64,000 nt of DNA from Chitinophagaceae bacterium. GTDB taxonomy: Bacteria > Bacteroidota > Bacteroidia > Chitinophagales > Chitinophagaceae. The notes under the pieces were generated by a model that did no database searches, was not told the origin of the DNA, and saw only the letters and a list, made by a program, of their open reading frames with translations. Position 1 is the first letter of the stretch, and every line of letters begins with the position of its first letter. The position numbers and the translations under genes are program-made. The stretch covers positions 62,001 through 126,000 of the forward strand of contig JAHBTL010000013.1 of NCBI GenBank assembly GCA_019638615.1, read 5' to 3'. Below, one piece after another: positions 7,112 to 15,582 of this stretch.

Positions 7112-8815
7112 ATGAAAAACACCTATACACTATTGATGTGCCTGATTTGCACATTACAAACGTTTGCACAACAACAATATGATGTTGTTATCAATGAAAT
7201 AATGGCTAACCCCTCTTCAGCGCCGGAACTCCCTGAAGCGAAATACATTGAACTTTATAATGCTTCCGGTACAGCGCTTAACCTGCATAACTGGACAATC
7301 GGCGACAAAAACAGCACTGCCGGGATCAATGCCGATATCGTATTGCAGCCCGATAGCTTTATTGTAATAAGCTCTTCATCGGGAAAAGCTTTGCTATCAT
7401 CAATAACCACCGCTGTCAGCGTTACCGGTTTCCCTGCCCTGCATGTAAACGGAGATATTATTATTTTACGATCTTCCGGAGGAGAATTGATACATGCAGT
7501 AGCCTATGACAGGAGCTGGTATGGCAATGAAGTGAAAGCAGACAAAGGCTGGTCGCTGGAAATGATTGATGCAAAAAATCCATGCAACGGGCAAAGCAAC
7601 TGGAAAGCAAGCGCAGATAGTAAAGGCGGAACGCCGGGATCACGAAACTCGGTTGCAGGCAATAACCCTGATACAGGCAGCCCGTACATATGGCGTGTAT
7701 TCGCTACCGACAGCCTGCATGTTTTAGCAAGTTTTTCTGAGCCGGTAGACAGCCTGGCTTCATCTAACATCAATAATTACCAGTTAAATGAAAGCAACAT
7801 AACGAAAGCCGAACCGCAGGCGCCGCTGTTTAATACAGTGCTGCTCACATTATCCGGCAAATTATCCGCACAAAAAATATACAGCTTAATAGTAAAGAAC
7901 ATTATAGACTGCCAAGGAAACCTTACATCCCTTAATACAGCAAAACTGGCTTTAACTACACTTGCAGGTTCAAATAATATTGTAATAACCGAGGTGTTGT
8001 TTAATGCGCCGGATGACGGAGCCGAGTATATTGAGCTGTATAATCACAGTAGTGCTGCTATCAATCTGAAAGAACTTCTCATAACTACAAGAAACAGTTC
8101 CGGCAACCTGAATGCACTGAAAAGATTAAGCGAAGAAGACGTATTATTTTTTCCGGGGGAATACAAAGTGTTGAGCAGCGATATGGATGCAGTAAAGAAA
8201 AAGTATATTATAAAAGAAGAAACCGCATTGGTACCCGTTGCTTCCATGCCTGCATTACCCAACAGCAGCGGAACAATTGTTTTACTAAATGTACAGGGCG
8301 ATATTATTGATGAATTGCAGTATGATGAGAAATGGCACTTTCAACTGATCAGCAATAACAAAGGTGTTGCGCTGGAAAGAGTAAATGATAAAGCGCCTAC
8401 ACAGGATAAAAACAACTGGCATTCCGCCTCTGCCAGTTCGGGTTATGGCACACCGGGATCTCAGAATTCACAGTTAATGGCAGGTGAAATGGTAAAAGGT
8501 GAAATCAACATGGATCCTTCTGTCTTTTCACCAGACGGTGACGGGTATAATGATTTCCTTATTATCAATTATACATTTCCTTCGCCCGGCTATGTCTGCA
8601 ATATCACCGCGTTTGATGGTGCGGGCAGGGCGGTTAAATATATAGTGCGCAATGGGCTATGTGGCACAAGCGGCTTTTTTAAATGGGACGGGCTGGATGA
8701 AAAGAACCAAAAACTACAAATGGGAATATATGTGCTGTTGGTTGAGGTATATAATACGGAAGGAAAAACAAAAAAGTTTAAGCAGGCGGTTACATTGGCA
8801 AGAAGATTAAATTAG
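7112..8815 (+). CDS. Secreted protein with two lamin-tail domains and a T9SS-type C-terminal domain
   Basis: A 567-residue exported protein. A signal peptide spans about residues 1-19 (ends at FAQ). Two lamin-tail (LTD) domains follow, around 23-150 (VVINEIMANP, KYIELYNASG) and 290-450 (IVITEVLFNAP, EYIELYNHSS). Between them is a bacterial Ig-like domain (about 190-280, YIWRVFATDS...SFSEPVDS). The end, after FSPDGDGYNDF (about 470), is a beta-sandwich like the gliding-motility/type B or FlgD-like C-terminal domains that T9SS exports. LTD proteins of this architecture are common, poorly understood surface proteins, sometimes linked to nucleases; no nuclease motif is seen here. SprA, encoded 8 kb away, is the likely export channel. 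Confidence 0.8.
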   Translation: MKNTYTLLMCLICTLQTFAQQQYDVVINEIMANPSSAPELPEAKYIELYNASGTALNLHNWTIGDKNSTAGINADIVLQPDSFIVISSSSGKALLSSITTAVSVTGFPALHVNGDIIILRSSGGELIHAVAYDRSWYGNEVKADKGWSLEMIDAKNPCNGQSNWKASADSKGGTPGSRNSVAGNNPDTGSPYIWRVFATDSLHVLASFSEPVDSLASSNINNYQLNESNITKAEPQAPLFNTVLLTLSGKLSAQKIYSLIVKNIIDCQGNLTSLNTAKLALTTLAGSNNIVITEVLFNAPDDGAEYIELYNHSSAAINLKELLITTRNSSGNLNALKRLSEEDVLFFPGEYKVLSSDMDAVKKKYIIKEETALVPVASMPALPNSSGTIVLLNVQGDIIDELQYDEKWHFQLISNNKGVALERVNDKAPTQDKNNWHSASASSGYGTPGSQNSQLMAGEMVKGEINMDPSVFSPDGDGYNDFLIINYTFPSPGYVCNITAFDGAGRAVKYIVRNGLCGTSGFFKWDGLDEKNQKLQMGIYVLLVEVYNTEGKTKKFKQAVTLARRLN

Positions 8816-8819
8816 TACC

Positions 8820-8827
8820 GATATTTG
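8820..8827 (+). promoter_or_regulatory. Possible -7 promoter element just before the aminotransferase start
   Basis: GATATTTG matches the Bacteroidota -7 consensus TAnnTTTG at 7 of 8 positions and ends 6 nt before the ATG at 8834. If used, the transcript would begin at or very close to the start codon. No good -33 TTG was seen at the right spacing, so this is weak. Confidence 0.25.
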
Positions 8828-8833
8828 TGCTGT

Positions 8834-10015
8834 ATGAACCAACGACAACTTTTTCTTCGACATGTAGCACAAACATCTCCTGCGCCATTAGCGTTGGAAA
8901 TTGTGAAAGCAGAAGGCAGTATACTATGGAATGCAGAAGGCAAACAACTGGTTGACCTGATTGCAGGCATCAGCGTTTGTAATATCGGGCACTGCCACCC
9001 GAAAGTGGTTGAAACTATAAAGCATCAGGCAGATCAATACCTGCATTTACTGGTATATGGCGAGCTGGTTGAAACGCCGGAAGTACAATATGCACATTAT
9101 CTTATTCAACATCTTCCTGCATCTCTGAACTCAGTATATTTTACCAATTCAGGGGCCGAAGCGGTAGAAGGCGCTATGAAGTTAGCCAAACGTTATACCA
9201 ACCGCACGCAAATCATTGCTTTCAAAAACTCTTATCACGGCTCTACACAAGGCGCTTTAAGCATTATGGGCGATGAATACTGGCGCAACGCTTACCGTCC
9301 TTTGCTGCCGGATGTATTGCATCTTGATTATAATTCTTTCAACGATCTTGCATTCATTACAAAAAATACAGCCTGTGTAATAGCAGAGACCATTCAGGCA
9401 GAAGCCGGCGTAAAAGCGCCCGATAAAAGCTGGATGCAGGCACTGCGAAAAAAATGTGCTGAAACCGGCACATTACTTATACTCGATGAAATACAAACCG
9501 GCTTCGGCAGAACCGGCACATTATGGGGCTTTGAACAATTTGATATTGTTCCTGATATTGTATTGCTTGGAAAAGCACTTGGCGGCGGTATGCCCCTCGG
9601 CGCTTTTATCACCGATAAAAGTATGATGTGGAGCCTGGCCAACAATCCCGTACTTGGCCATATTACTACTTTTGGGGGTCACCCGGTTTGCTGTGCAGCA
9701 GGGTTGGCAGCAATGAAAGTACTGACAGAAGAAAAGATTATTCCACATGTAAAAGAAAAAGAGCAACTTTTCCTTTCATTACTAAAACATCCTGAAATAA
9801 CAGCAGTACGATCTGCAGGATTATTGATAGCCGTTGAATTTGACAGTTTTGAAACCAATAAAAGAATTATTGATACCAGTATAGAAAACGGTGTGCTTAC
9901 AGACTGGTTTTTGTTCGCATCAAATTGCCTGCGCATTGCGCCGCCGCTGAATATCAGTGATGAAGAAATTGAGAAAGCCTGCAGGATCATTGTATCTGCT
10001 ATTGAACAACTATAA
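8834..10015 (+). CDS. Class III PLP-dependent aminotransferase (acetylornithine/ornithine aminotransferase-like)
   Basis: A fold-type I aminotransferase of 393 residues from the ATG at 8834; a TTG three codons upstream is less likely. Motifs include the phosphate-loop region YFTNSGAEAVEGAMKLA, the Asp that contacts the PLP pyridine in LILDEIQTGFGRTG, the Schiff-base Lys in LLGKALGGGMPLGAF, and the distal TTFGGHPVCCAAGLA. This subgroup covers acetylornithine, ornithine and 4-aminobutyrate aminotransferases. No arginine-synthesis genes lie nearby, so the substrate is open. The NTF2-like gene follows after 11 bp, suggesting co-transcription. The product is cytosolic. Confidence 0.85.
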   Translation: MNQRQLFLRHVAQTSPAPLALEIVKAEGSILWNAEGKQLVDLIAGISVCNIGHCHPKVVETIKHQADQYLHLLVYGELVETPEVQYAHYLIQHLPASLNSVYFTNSGAEAVEGAMKLAKRYTNRTQIIAFKNSYHGSTQGALSIMGDEYWRNAYRPLLPDVLHLDYNSFNDLAFITKNTACVIAETIQAEAGVKAPDKSWMQALRKKCAETGTLLILDEIQTGFGRTGTLWGFEQFDIVPDIVLLGKALGGGMPLGAFITDKSMMWSLANNPVLGHITTFGGHPVCCAAGLAAMKVLTEEKIIPHVKEKEQLFLSLLKHPEITAVRSAGLLIAVEFDSFETNKRIIDTSIENGVLTDWFLFASNCLRIAPPLNISDEEIEKACRIIVSAIEQL

Positions 10016-10026
10016 TATACTATTGT

Positions 10027-10500
10027 ATGAACAACAAAGAAGTGATCGAGCATTTCTACTCTTCTTTTCAACGGTTAGATGCCGCCGATATGAATGCCTG
10101 TTATAGCGATGACATTGTTTTCAGTGACCCGGTTTTTATGCTTTTGAGGGGAGAGGAGGTAAAATGCATGTGGGAAATGCTCTGCAAAAACGCGAAAGGG
10201 TTTTCTTTAACTTTCTCAGATATCGAACTGCTGGATGAGGAATACGCCACCTGTAAATGGCGGGCTGAGTATATTTTTTCTACAAGCGGCCGCAGGGTTG
10301 TCAATAACATCAAAGCATACATGAAGCTGAAAGACGGGAAAATAATTGAGCACAGTGACGCATTCCGCTTAAGCACATGGATCGGGCAGGCGCTGGGCTG
10401 GAAAGGAATATTATTCGGCTGGACAGGTTTTATGAAAAAAGCGGTACAGAATAAGGCGCGGAAGAACTTACTGAAGTATATGGAAAATAAAATATATTAA
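10027..10500 (+). CDS. NTF2-like (SnoaL-type) protein
   Basis: A 157-residue protein with the cone-shaped NTF2/SnoaL fold. Visible features are an N-terminal helix NKEVIEHFYSSFQRLD, MNACYSDDIVFSDPVF (about 21-36), and the later strands ATCKWRAEYIF and KAYMKLKDGKIIEHSDAFRLS. The fold serves as an isomerase, a dehydratase or a mere ligand pocket, and no catalytic set is obvious. The C-terminus is basic (KKAVQNKARKNLLKYM). It is probably co-transcribed with the aminotransferase 11 bp upstream. The function is unknown. Confidence 0.75.
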   Translation: MNNKEVIEHFYSSFQRLDAADMNACYSDDIVFSDPVFMLLRGEEVKCMWEMLCKNAKGFSLTFSDIELLDEEYATCKWRAEYIFSTSGRRVVNNIKAYMKLKDGKIIEHSDAFRLSTWIGQALGWKGILFGWTGFMKKAVQNKARKNLLKYMENKIY

Positions 10501-10554
10501 AAGAGCTTAGGGCAGCTAACAAAGATGCCGTTGGTTTATGTACAGGCTTTTAGT

Positions 10555-11292
10555 TTAAAACCTGAACAATCCTTTTTCAAACAACCACGGCGTTGGTTTA
10601 GGTTTAGCGTATTTTAACCCAAACTGTTCAATACTTTTTATTTTCAGGTGATCGATGGCTTCTTCTATAGAATCTGTTACTAAAACCAGGTTAAGGTCTT
10701 CCGGAGAAATAGTGCCGGCGATTTTGAGTTTGCCCATATAATCAATCAGCTCTTTGTGAAACTCTTTGCAAAACAGTATAATGGGAAAACTTTCTATCAC
10801 TTTGGTTTGTACAAGTGTAAGTGCTTCAAAAAATTCATCCAGCGTTCCGAACCCGCCGGGCATTACAACAAAGGCATAAGAGTACTTTGCCAGCAGGGTT
10901 TTGCGTACAAAAAAGTATTTTATATTTACCCATTTGTCAAGATAGGGATTAGGCTGTTGCTCAAAGGGCAGTATAATATTGCAACCTACAGATTTTCCGC
11001 CAACATCTTTAGCGCCTCTGTTGGCCGCTTCCATAATCCCGGGCCCGCCCCCGGTCATGATGGTAAAGCCTAATTTAGCTATTTCGCCTGCCAGTTTTCG
11101 TGTTAATATATAATATTCATGGTCTTCCTTAAACCTGGCCGAACCAAAAACGGTAACACAGGGACCGGCAAAATGCAAAGCCCTGAAGCCTTTTATAAAT
11201 TCGCCGGTTACTTTTAACGTAAATTTGAATTCTTCCCATCTCGATTGGGGACCTTCCAGGAACTTGATTTCCGATTTCGTGGCTTTAGACAT
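10555..11292 (-). CDS. LOG-family protein (TIGR00730), putative nucleotide 5'-monophosphate phosphoribohydrolase
   Basis: A 245-residue Rossmann-fold protein of the LOG/lysine-decarboxylase-like family. The signatures are TGGGPGIMEAANRGA and MPGGFGTLDEFFEALT, which contains the PGGxGTxxE active-site motif. Family members hydrolyse cytokinin-riboside or purine nucleoside monophosphates to base and ribose 5-phosphate. In bacteria the physiological substrate is often uncertain. It is longer than the short LOG group (about 190 residues) because of an N-terminal extension containing KSEIKFLEGPQSRWEEFK. The gene stands alone, converging with the NTF2-like gene. Confidence 0.85.
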   Translation of the reverse strand: MSKATKSEIKFLEGPQSRWEEFKFTLKVTGEFIKGFRALHFAGPCVTVFGSARFKEDHEYYILTRKLAGEIAKLGFTIMTGGGPGIMEAANRGAKDVGGKSVGCNIILPFEQQPNPYLDKWVNIKYFFVRKTLLAKYSYAFVVMPGGFGTLDEFFEALTLVQTKVIESFPIILFCKEFHKELIDYMGKLKIAGTISPEDLNLVLVTDSIEEAIDHLKIKSIEQFGLKYAKPKPTPWLFEKGLFRF

Positions 11293-11514
11293 CGTATAAA
11301 TACGGGTTTAGCTTCCAAACCTACCTGATTTTCTTCAAAATGGACAAATACACGCAGGACAATATGTCATTTATTGTTATATTGCAATAATATACTGAAA
11401 ATCAGTATGATTTGTAATCACTTATAAAATATTTGAAATACAGAAATATAAAACTTAACGATTTACGGAATGGCACTTGTTTTGACACCTGTGCTGCAAC
11501 TAAAAGAAGGGTAT

Positions 11515-12072
11515 ATGAAGACAAAAGTAGAAGAAAGGATTATAGCTCCAAAGGAAGTAATTGTGGGCGATCCGGATGCAAAGGTTCTTATTGTGGAATA
11601 TGGTGATTATGAGAGTGCTGACACTGCAAAAATCCATAATGTTATGCAGGAACTGCTCAACACCTATAAAGGAAAAATTAAATATAATTTCCGCCATTTT
11701 CCTATGACACGCGTTCACCAGCGGTCTTTTAAAGCCGCTGAAGCTGCCATTGGGGCAGCCCAGGAAGGCAAGTTCTGGGAAATGCACAATGTGTTGCTGC
11801 AACATCAACGTAACCTGGGTACCATTAGCTTAAAAGGATATGCCAGGGAAGTGGGAGTAACCAATAAAAACTTCCTGGAAGATTTGATGAATTCAAAATT
11901 CGGATGGTATGTGCGTGAAGACCAGACAGAAGCGGTAGACGCAGGCGTAATGGAAGTGCCGGCAATTTTTATTAATGGAGAAAGGTTTGAGGAAAAGCCC
12001 AATACACAGAATCTTTCAGCAGCTATTGATACTGCGCTTAGAAGCCGTAAAAAGGCAAAGCAAAGAGCATAA
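11515..12072 (+). CDS. DsbA-fold thioredoxin-like protein lacking all cysteines
   Basis: A 185-residue protein from the ATG at 11515, which is preceded by AGAAGG. An ATG 45 nt upstream gives a longer, less typical N-terminus. The layout is that of DsbA-family thioredoxins (VGDPDAKVLIVEYGDYES, then a helical insertion, then the cis-proline strand VMEVPAIFINGERF). However, the site where the CxxC should sit reads YESADTAK, and the whole protein has no cysteine. The cis-Pro is kept. It therefore cannot do dithiol redox chemistry and is more likely a chaperone, adaptor or binding protein. There is no signal peptide, so it is probably cytosolic. A good intrinsic terminator follows. Confidence 0.8.
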   Translation: MKTKVEERIIAPKEVIVGDPDAKVLIVEYGDYESADTAKIHNVMQELLNTYKGKIKYNFRHFPMTRVHQRSFKAAEAAIGAAQEGKFWEMHNVLLQHQRNLGTISLKGYAREVGVTNKNFLEDLMNSKFGWYVREDQTEAVDAGVMEVPAIFINGERFEEKPNTQNLSAAIDTALRSRKKAKQRA

Positions 12073-12102
12073 AGTTGTAAAAGAAAATGTTAGAATAATT
12101 GA

Positions 12103-12128
12103 AAGCTGGCGGTAGTGCCGGCTTTTTT
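12103..12128 (+). terminator. Intrinsic terminator after the DsbA-fold gene
   Basis: AAGCTGGC (12103-12110) pairs with GCCGGCTT (12117-12124), with one G-T wobble, around a 6-nt loop. A run of six T at 12123-12128 follows. It lies 31 nt after the stop codon. Confidence 0.8.
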
Positions 12129-12158
12129 GCTGGTAATCGTCAGTTTAAAATAATTTTA
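12127..12158 (+). promoter_or_regulatory. Candidate promoter of the lipid kinase gene
   Basis: A TTG at 12127-12129 (-33) is separated by 21 nt from TAATTTTA at 12151-12158, which matches the -7 consensus TAnnTTTG at 7 of 8 positions. The ATG of the kinase is 26 nt further on. The -33 box overlaps the T-run of the preceding terminator, a compact arrangement. Confidence 0.45.
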
Positions 12159-12184
12159 CCGTTTTTACAGCCCATACTATTCGC

Positions 12185-13099
12185 ATGGAACGAAAGATTG
12201 CATTTCTCCTAAATCCCATAGCTGGCAGTGGCAACAGGTCAGGTGTAAGAAAGCTTATTGAAAAAAGGCTGAGCGCAGCGCAAACAGAATTCCTGACCTT
12301 CCCCACCAATGCTGAAGGAAAATATGATGAAGTGCGGGATAAAATTTTGCACGAAGGTTTTACAGATGTTGTTGTTGCTGGAGGGGATGGCACCATCAGC
12401 AGTGTAGTGAACGATTTGAGAGATACCGGTGTGAATTTTGGTTTGATACCCTGCGGATCGGGAAACGGGCTGGCCTTATGCGCCGGTATTCCCAAAAAAG
12501 CAGAAAAAGCCATTGAATTACTCTTTACCGGTCAACCGGCAGAAACCGATGCATTTGTGATAAACAATAACTTTTCGTGCATGTTAAGCGGGTTAGGTTT
12601 TGATGCCCAGGTGGCACACGACTTTGCGAAACAAACAAAAAGAGGATTGATCACATATATTAGGCAAACGTATACTAATTTTTTGAAGGCCAGACCTTAT
12701 CGTTTTGAAATAATCACCCACGAGTCTGCTATTAAAACAGAGGCATATTTCATCAGCATAGCCAACAGCAACCAGTTCGGTAACCGCTTTACAATTGCTC
12801 CAAAAGCAAGTTTGAACGATGGTTTGCTGGATATAGTTGTGGTGCAGAAGATGAACAAGCTTCAAATGATTGTATCAGTATTATACCAGGTAATGAACGG
12901 GGAAGTAAAAGAACACCCTTATAAGAAAGACGGTGTTATGTATTATCAGGCGCCGCATGTAGTTATCCATAATCCGCAAAATGCACCGTTGCATATTGAT
13001 GGGGACCCTAAGGAAACTTCCCCCAGCTTTACTATACAGATTATTCCCCGTGCGTTCCGGTTGATACAGCCTGTTTTGCACCCTGCTGCAATTGCGTAA
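12185..13099 (+). CDS. Diacylglycerol kinase-family lipid kinase (YegS/DgkB-like)
   Basis: A 304-residue DAGK catalytic-domain protein that phosphorylates a lipid or sphingoid-base hydroxyl with ATP. The N-terminal domain shows LLNPIAGSGNR (about 9-19), the nucleotide motif VVAGGDGTISSVVND (about 62-76) and IPCGSGNGLALCAGI. The C-terminal beta-rich domain ends with the family motif PLHIDGDP. The product is probably a cytosolic, peripheral-membrane protein feeding phosphatidate or a related lipid into envelope synthesis. Its last 59 bp overlap the convergent patatin gene. It is named by family only; the lipid substrate is not visible. Confidence 0.88.
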   Translation: MERKIAFLLNPIAGSGNRSGVRKLIEKRLSAAQTEFLTFPTNAEGKYDEVRDKILHEGFTDVVVAGGDGTISSVVNDLRDTGVNFGLIPCGSGNGLALCAGIPKKAEKAIELLFTGQPAETDAFVINNNFSCMLSGLGFDAQVAHDFAKQTKRGLITYIRQTYTNFLKARPYRFEIITHESAIKTEAYFISIANSNQFGNRFTIAPKASLNDGLLDIVVVQKMNKLQMIVSVLYQVMNGEVKEHPYKKDGVMYYQAPHVVIHNPQNAPLHIDGDPKETSPSFTIQIIPRAFRLIQPVLHPAAIA

Positions 13100-15317
13100 T
13101 TTTTTTAAAGGAATCAGTATTGTCATCTGAATCTAACGCCCTCCTGATATCCAGCTTTTCGTTGAGCGTTAAGTGAAAATTCAGGGCAGCCCCCTTTTGT
13201 TTAGGCGAAGGAGTATAAAAAAAAGTAAGCTTCCGGAATGAAAAAAGATACCCGGTTTCAGAAAACTGAATCATTTCCTCCTGGTAATAGTCCTGCATTT
13301 TCATCCAGTTGTGCTGTAAGGTCATAATAGGTTTGGTAAACATGCCGGTAATGCTCGGGTCGTCATATCCTTCGTCCCACTCACCGGGCTTACGATCACG
13401 TATCTGGATGAATACGACCCCGCTTGTATTCCGGGCTATCCATTCCTGGAAAACATTCAGAAACCTGAGCGTTGACTCCTGCCCGAAATTATCTCTCATG
13501 CCTGCATCCATTACATCAATAATGGGAGAAGACGGGAACCACACATTGGGCAATACATACGGAAAAGTGGCATTGATACGCAGGATGGACAGCAACCGCA
13601 GATCGTAAGGATCCTGTCTTTTGAACATAGCGGTAAAATCAATCGCATCGGGCTCGCTCCTGCCGGTTCGTGAAGTATCAGGCCAATTTCTCATCATAAA
13701 ACTTACCGGTTGAGTGCTGAATATCAGTTTCCTTCCATCGCGTGTAATGGTAGAATTAAAAAACATGAGCGGTACTTTCGCTGAGGCTTCATCGCCCGTA
13801 ATATCCCTGAGTGTATAATCCAGGATATTTCCCGTGTTGCGGCTGAATTGTTCTTCAAACGCATAACCCCGGTCTTTTGTATATTTATACTTACCGTTAT
13901 TAAACTGCTGCGCGGGAGCAAAAATATCCCTCGTAACAAAAGAAGCGAATAACGGGTTTAACAGGTCTTTCGATATGTTATCGGCATATTGCTGGTCGAA
14001 CGGGTTAATATGCTGCCCTTGCTGCTTCAGGCGGCACAATTCGCGATAATAGGCGGCGCCCAGCATACCTCCCGATGCACCATTGATGATAAATGTTTTT
14101 TTCATCAGGCCGCCCTGCATCAGGCTGTCGAGCCTTTGCATAACGTTGAGGGTAAAAGTAGCAGAACGGGTGCCGCCGCCGCTAACATTCAACACATACA
14201 GCAAAGGCTTTTCTTCGTTCTGCTTCGCTTTCCATTTTTCAAGAATACCGATCATATTGTTTTTGTCGGCTTCCATTTTTTCTGCGGTACACAACTGTAA
14301 AATGCTGTCGCGGGTATATACCGGGCGTTCGGCACGGTTAACGTAATTAATGCCATAGGCTTTATTGCGGGGATCAATCACTTCTTGTTCAAACAGGAAA
14401 TTGAGCGCCAGAACAACTAATAAAAGCACCGGGAAAGCCCAGCTCTTAAGCCAGAAGGTAAGCGCTCCTGACCCGGCAATAAGTATTGAAAAAAACAAAA
14501 GAATGGCCGCCGCTGCCGGGATAATGAAAAGCGGTTTATCCATTAACATGCCGAGCAGCGCCAAAAATAAAAATGCAAGTATAATAGACATTACTGCCGA
14601 AAAATGATGTCTTTTAAATACCAGCTCTACAAACTCCTGCGAATAATGTGACACATTTCTTGGCTTTTTTAACTTAAAGCGCGTATTTAAAAACCAGTCT
14701 ACTTTTAAGATCCCCTTTTCATGAAAGTGCTTCCCGCCAACGCCAAACTGTTTTCCAAATGCCTTTGGATCACGGAGCACAGGCTCCATAGTGCGCATCA
14801 TTGATTTTTCTGTTCTGAAAAAATAAAGGAATGCGACAAGGGTCGTCAATATCAATCCTATTAAAAATCCGGCAATCAAAACAACGATTGCTCCAATGGT
14901 AAGCAGTTCATTATGCAGGTCGAAATATACCGTTTTACCCAGGTAAAACAGCAGGAACAATAACGGAATAACAGCATTGTTAATGCAATATTTCAGGAAG
15001 GGCTTGGAAGTGGTAGCAAGAAATTTAACCTGGTTACTGTGAAGGATAAACGTAGTAACGTTCCAGCTCATAATAAAAACACCGGTAGTAGCGCCAACAA
15101 TTGCCATGCTTATACCATTCACTCTCCCCAAGTATTCGGGAGCCAGGAAAAGTGCATCGGCGCCGAAAGTGCTCATGAAATCGCCATTAATGGCGCTAAA
15201 GAGAATATACCAGAAAATAAGCAGTACCTGGTACCTGCGCAGGTGCAGGATAAACAGTTGAACAGGCAGAGAATGATAAAACCCTGTCAGGTACTCTTTT
15301 ATAGTGGCAGTAGCCAT
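13041..15317 (-). CDS. Membrane-anchored patatin-like phospholipase
   Basis: A 758-residue protein. The first ~330 residues hold several hydrophobic segments (e.g. PLLFLLFYLGKTVYF, ILAFLFLALLGMLM, AFPVLLLVVLALNFLF), and the second half is a patatin/alpha-beta hydrolase domain. The oxyanion loop is SGGGTRSATF, the nucleophile elbow is INGASGGMLG (GxSxG form) and the dyad Asp is in MDAGMRDNFG. It probably acts as a lipid acyl hydrolase tethered to the inner membrane. Its 3' end overlaps the lipid kinase gene by 59 bp on the opposite strand. An ATG start at 15317 is supported. Bacterial patatins with such a large membrane N-terminus are found in Bacteroidota but remain little studied. Confidence 0.82.
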   Translation of the reverse strand: MATATIKEYLTGFYHSLPVQLFILHLRRYQVLLIFWYILFSAINGDFMSTFGADALFLAPEYLGRVNGISMAIVGATTGVFIMSWNVTTFILHSNQVKFLATTSKPFLKYCINNAVIPLLFLLFYLGKTVYFDLHNELLTIGAIVVLIAGFLIGLILTTLVAFLYFFRTEKSMMRTMEPVLRDPKAFGKQFGVGGKHFHEKGILKVDWFLNTRFKLKKPRNVSHYSQEFVELVFKRHHFSAVMSIILAFLFLALLGMLMDKPLFIIPAAAAILLFFSILIAGSGALTFWLKSWAFPVLLLVVLALNFLFEQEVIDPRNKAYGINYVNRAERPVYTRDSILQLCTAEKMEADKNNMIGILEKWKAKQNEEKPLLYVLNVSGGGTRSATFTLNVMQRLDSLMQGGLMKKTFIINGASGGMLGAAYYRELCRLKQQGQHINPFDQQYADNISKDLLNPLFASFVTRDIFAPAQQFNNGKYKYTKDRGYAFEEQFSRNTGNILDYTLRDITGDEASAKVPLMFFNSTITRDGRKLIFSTQPVSFMMRNWPDTSRTGRSEPDAIDFTAMFKRQDPYDLRLLSILRINATFPYVLPNVWFPSSPIIDVMDAGMRDNFGQESTLRFLNVFQEWIARNTSGVVFIQIRDRKPGEWDEGYDDPSITGMFTKPIMTLQHNWMKMQDYYQEEMIQFSETGYLFSFRKLTFFYTPSPKQKGAALNFHLTLNEKLDIRRALDSDDNTDSFKKITQLQQGAKQAVSTGTHGE

Positions 15318-15394
15318 TATTGCAATATAATACTTTGATATTTAACGGAAAAGGAGGCGGAAATAATATGATGTTAAGAGAAATTATGTTTGAG

Positions 15395-15582
15395 GTCTAT
15401 GGTTTGTTGTTTATAGTTTAAACCCGAAACTTCAAACTACAAACCCGAAACCTACAACCCCTAACCCGAAACTGATGGTTATGAGCTAATGCTGATTGCT
15501 TGATTTGAGATGTGTAGACTATAAACAACAAACTATAAACATGAAACTTGTAATAAACCCCAAACCTCAAACCATAAACTAC
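15395..15582. repeat. Word-type intergenic repeat with inverted arms
   Basis: GTTTGTTGTTTATAGT (15402-15417) is repeated in exact reverse complement at 15518-15533. Between and around them are variants of AAACCCGAAACTTCAAACTACAAAC and CAAACCATAAACT (15568-15580). The last of these also occurs exactly at 29089-29101. The element runs right up to the sprA stop codon. It is non-coding, pyrimidine/purine-biased and pseudo-palindromic. Confidence 0.65.

Noticed and set aside
11411-11435. Promoter for the DsbA-fold gene (TTTG and AATATTTG)
   Set aside because: The spacer is only 13 nt, too short for the Bacteroidota sigma factor.
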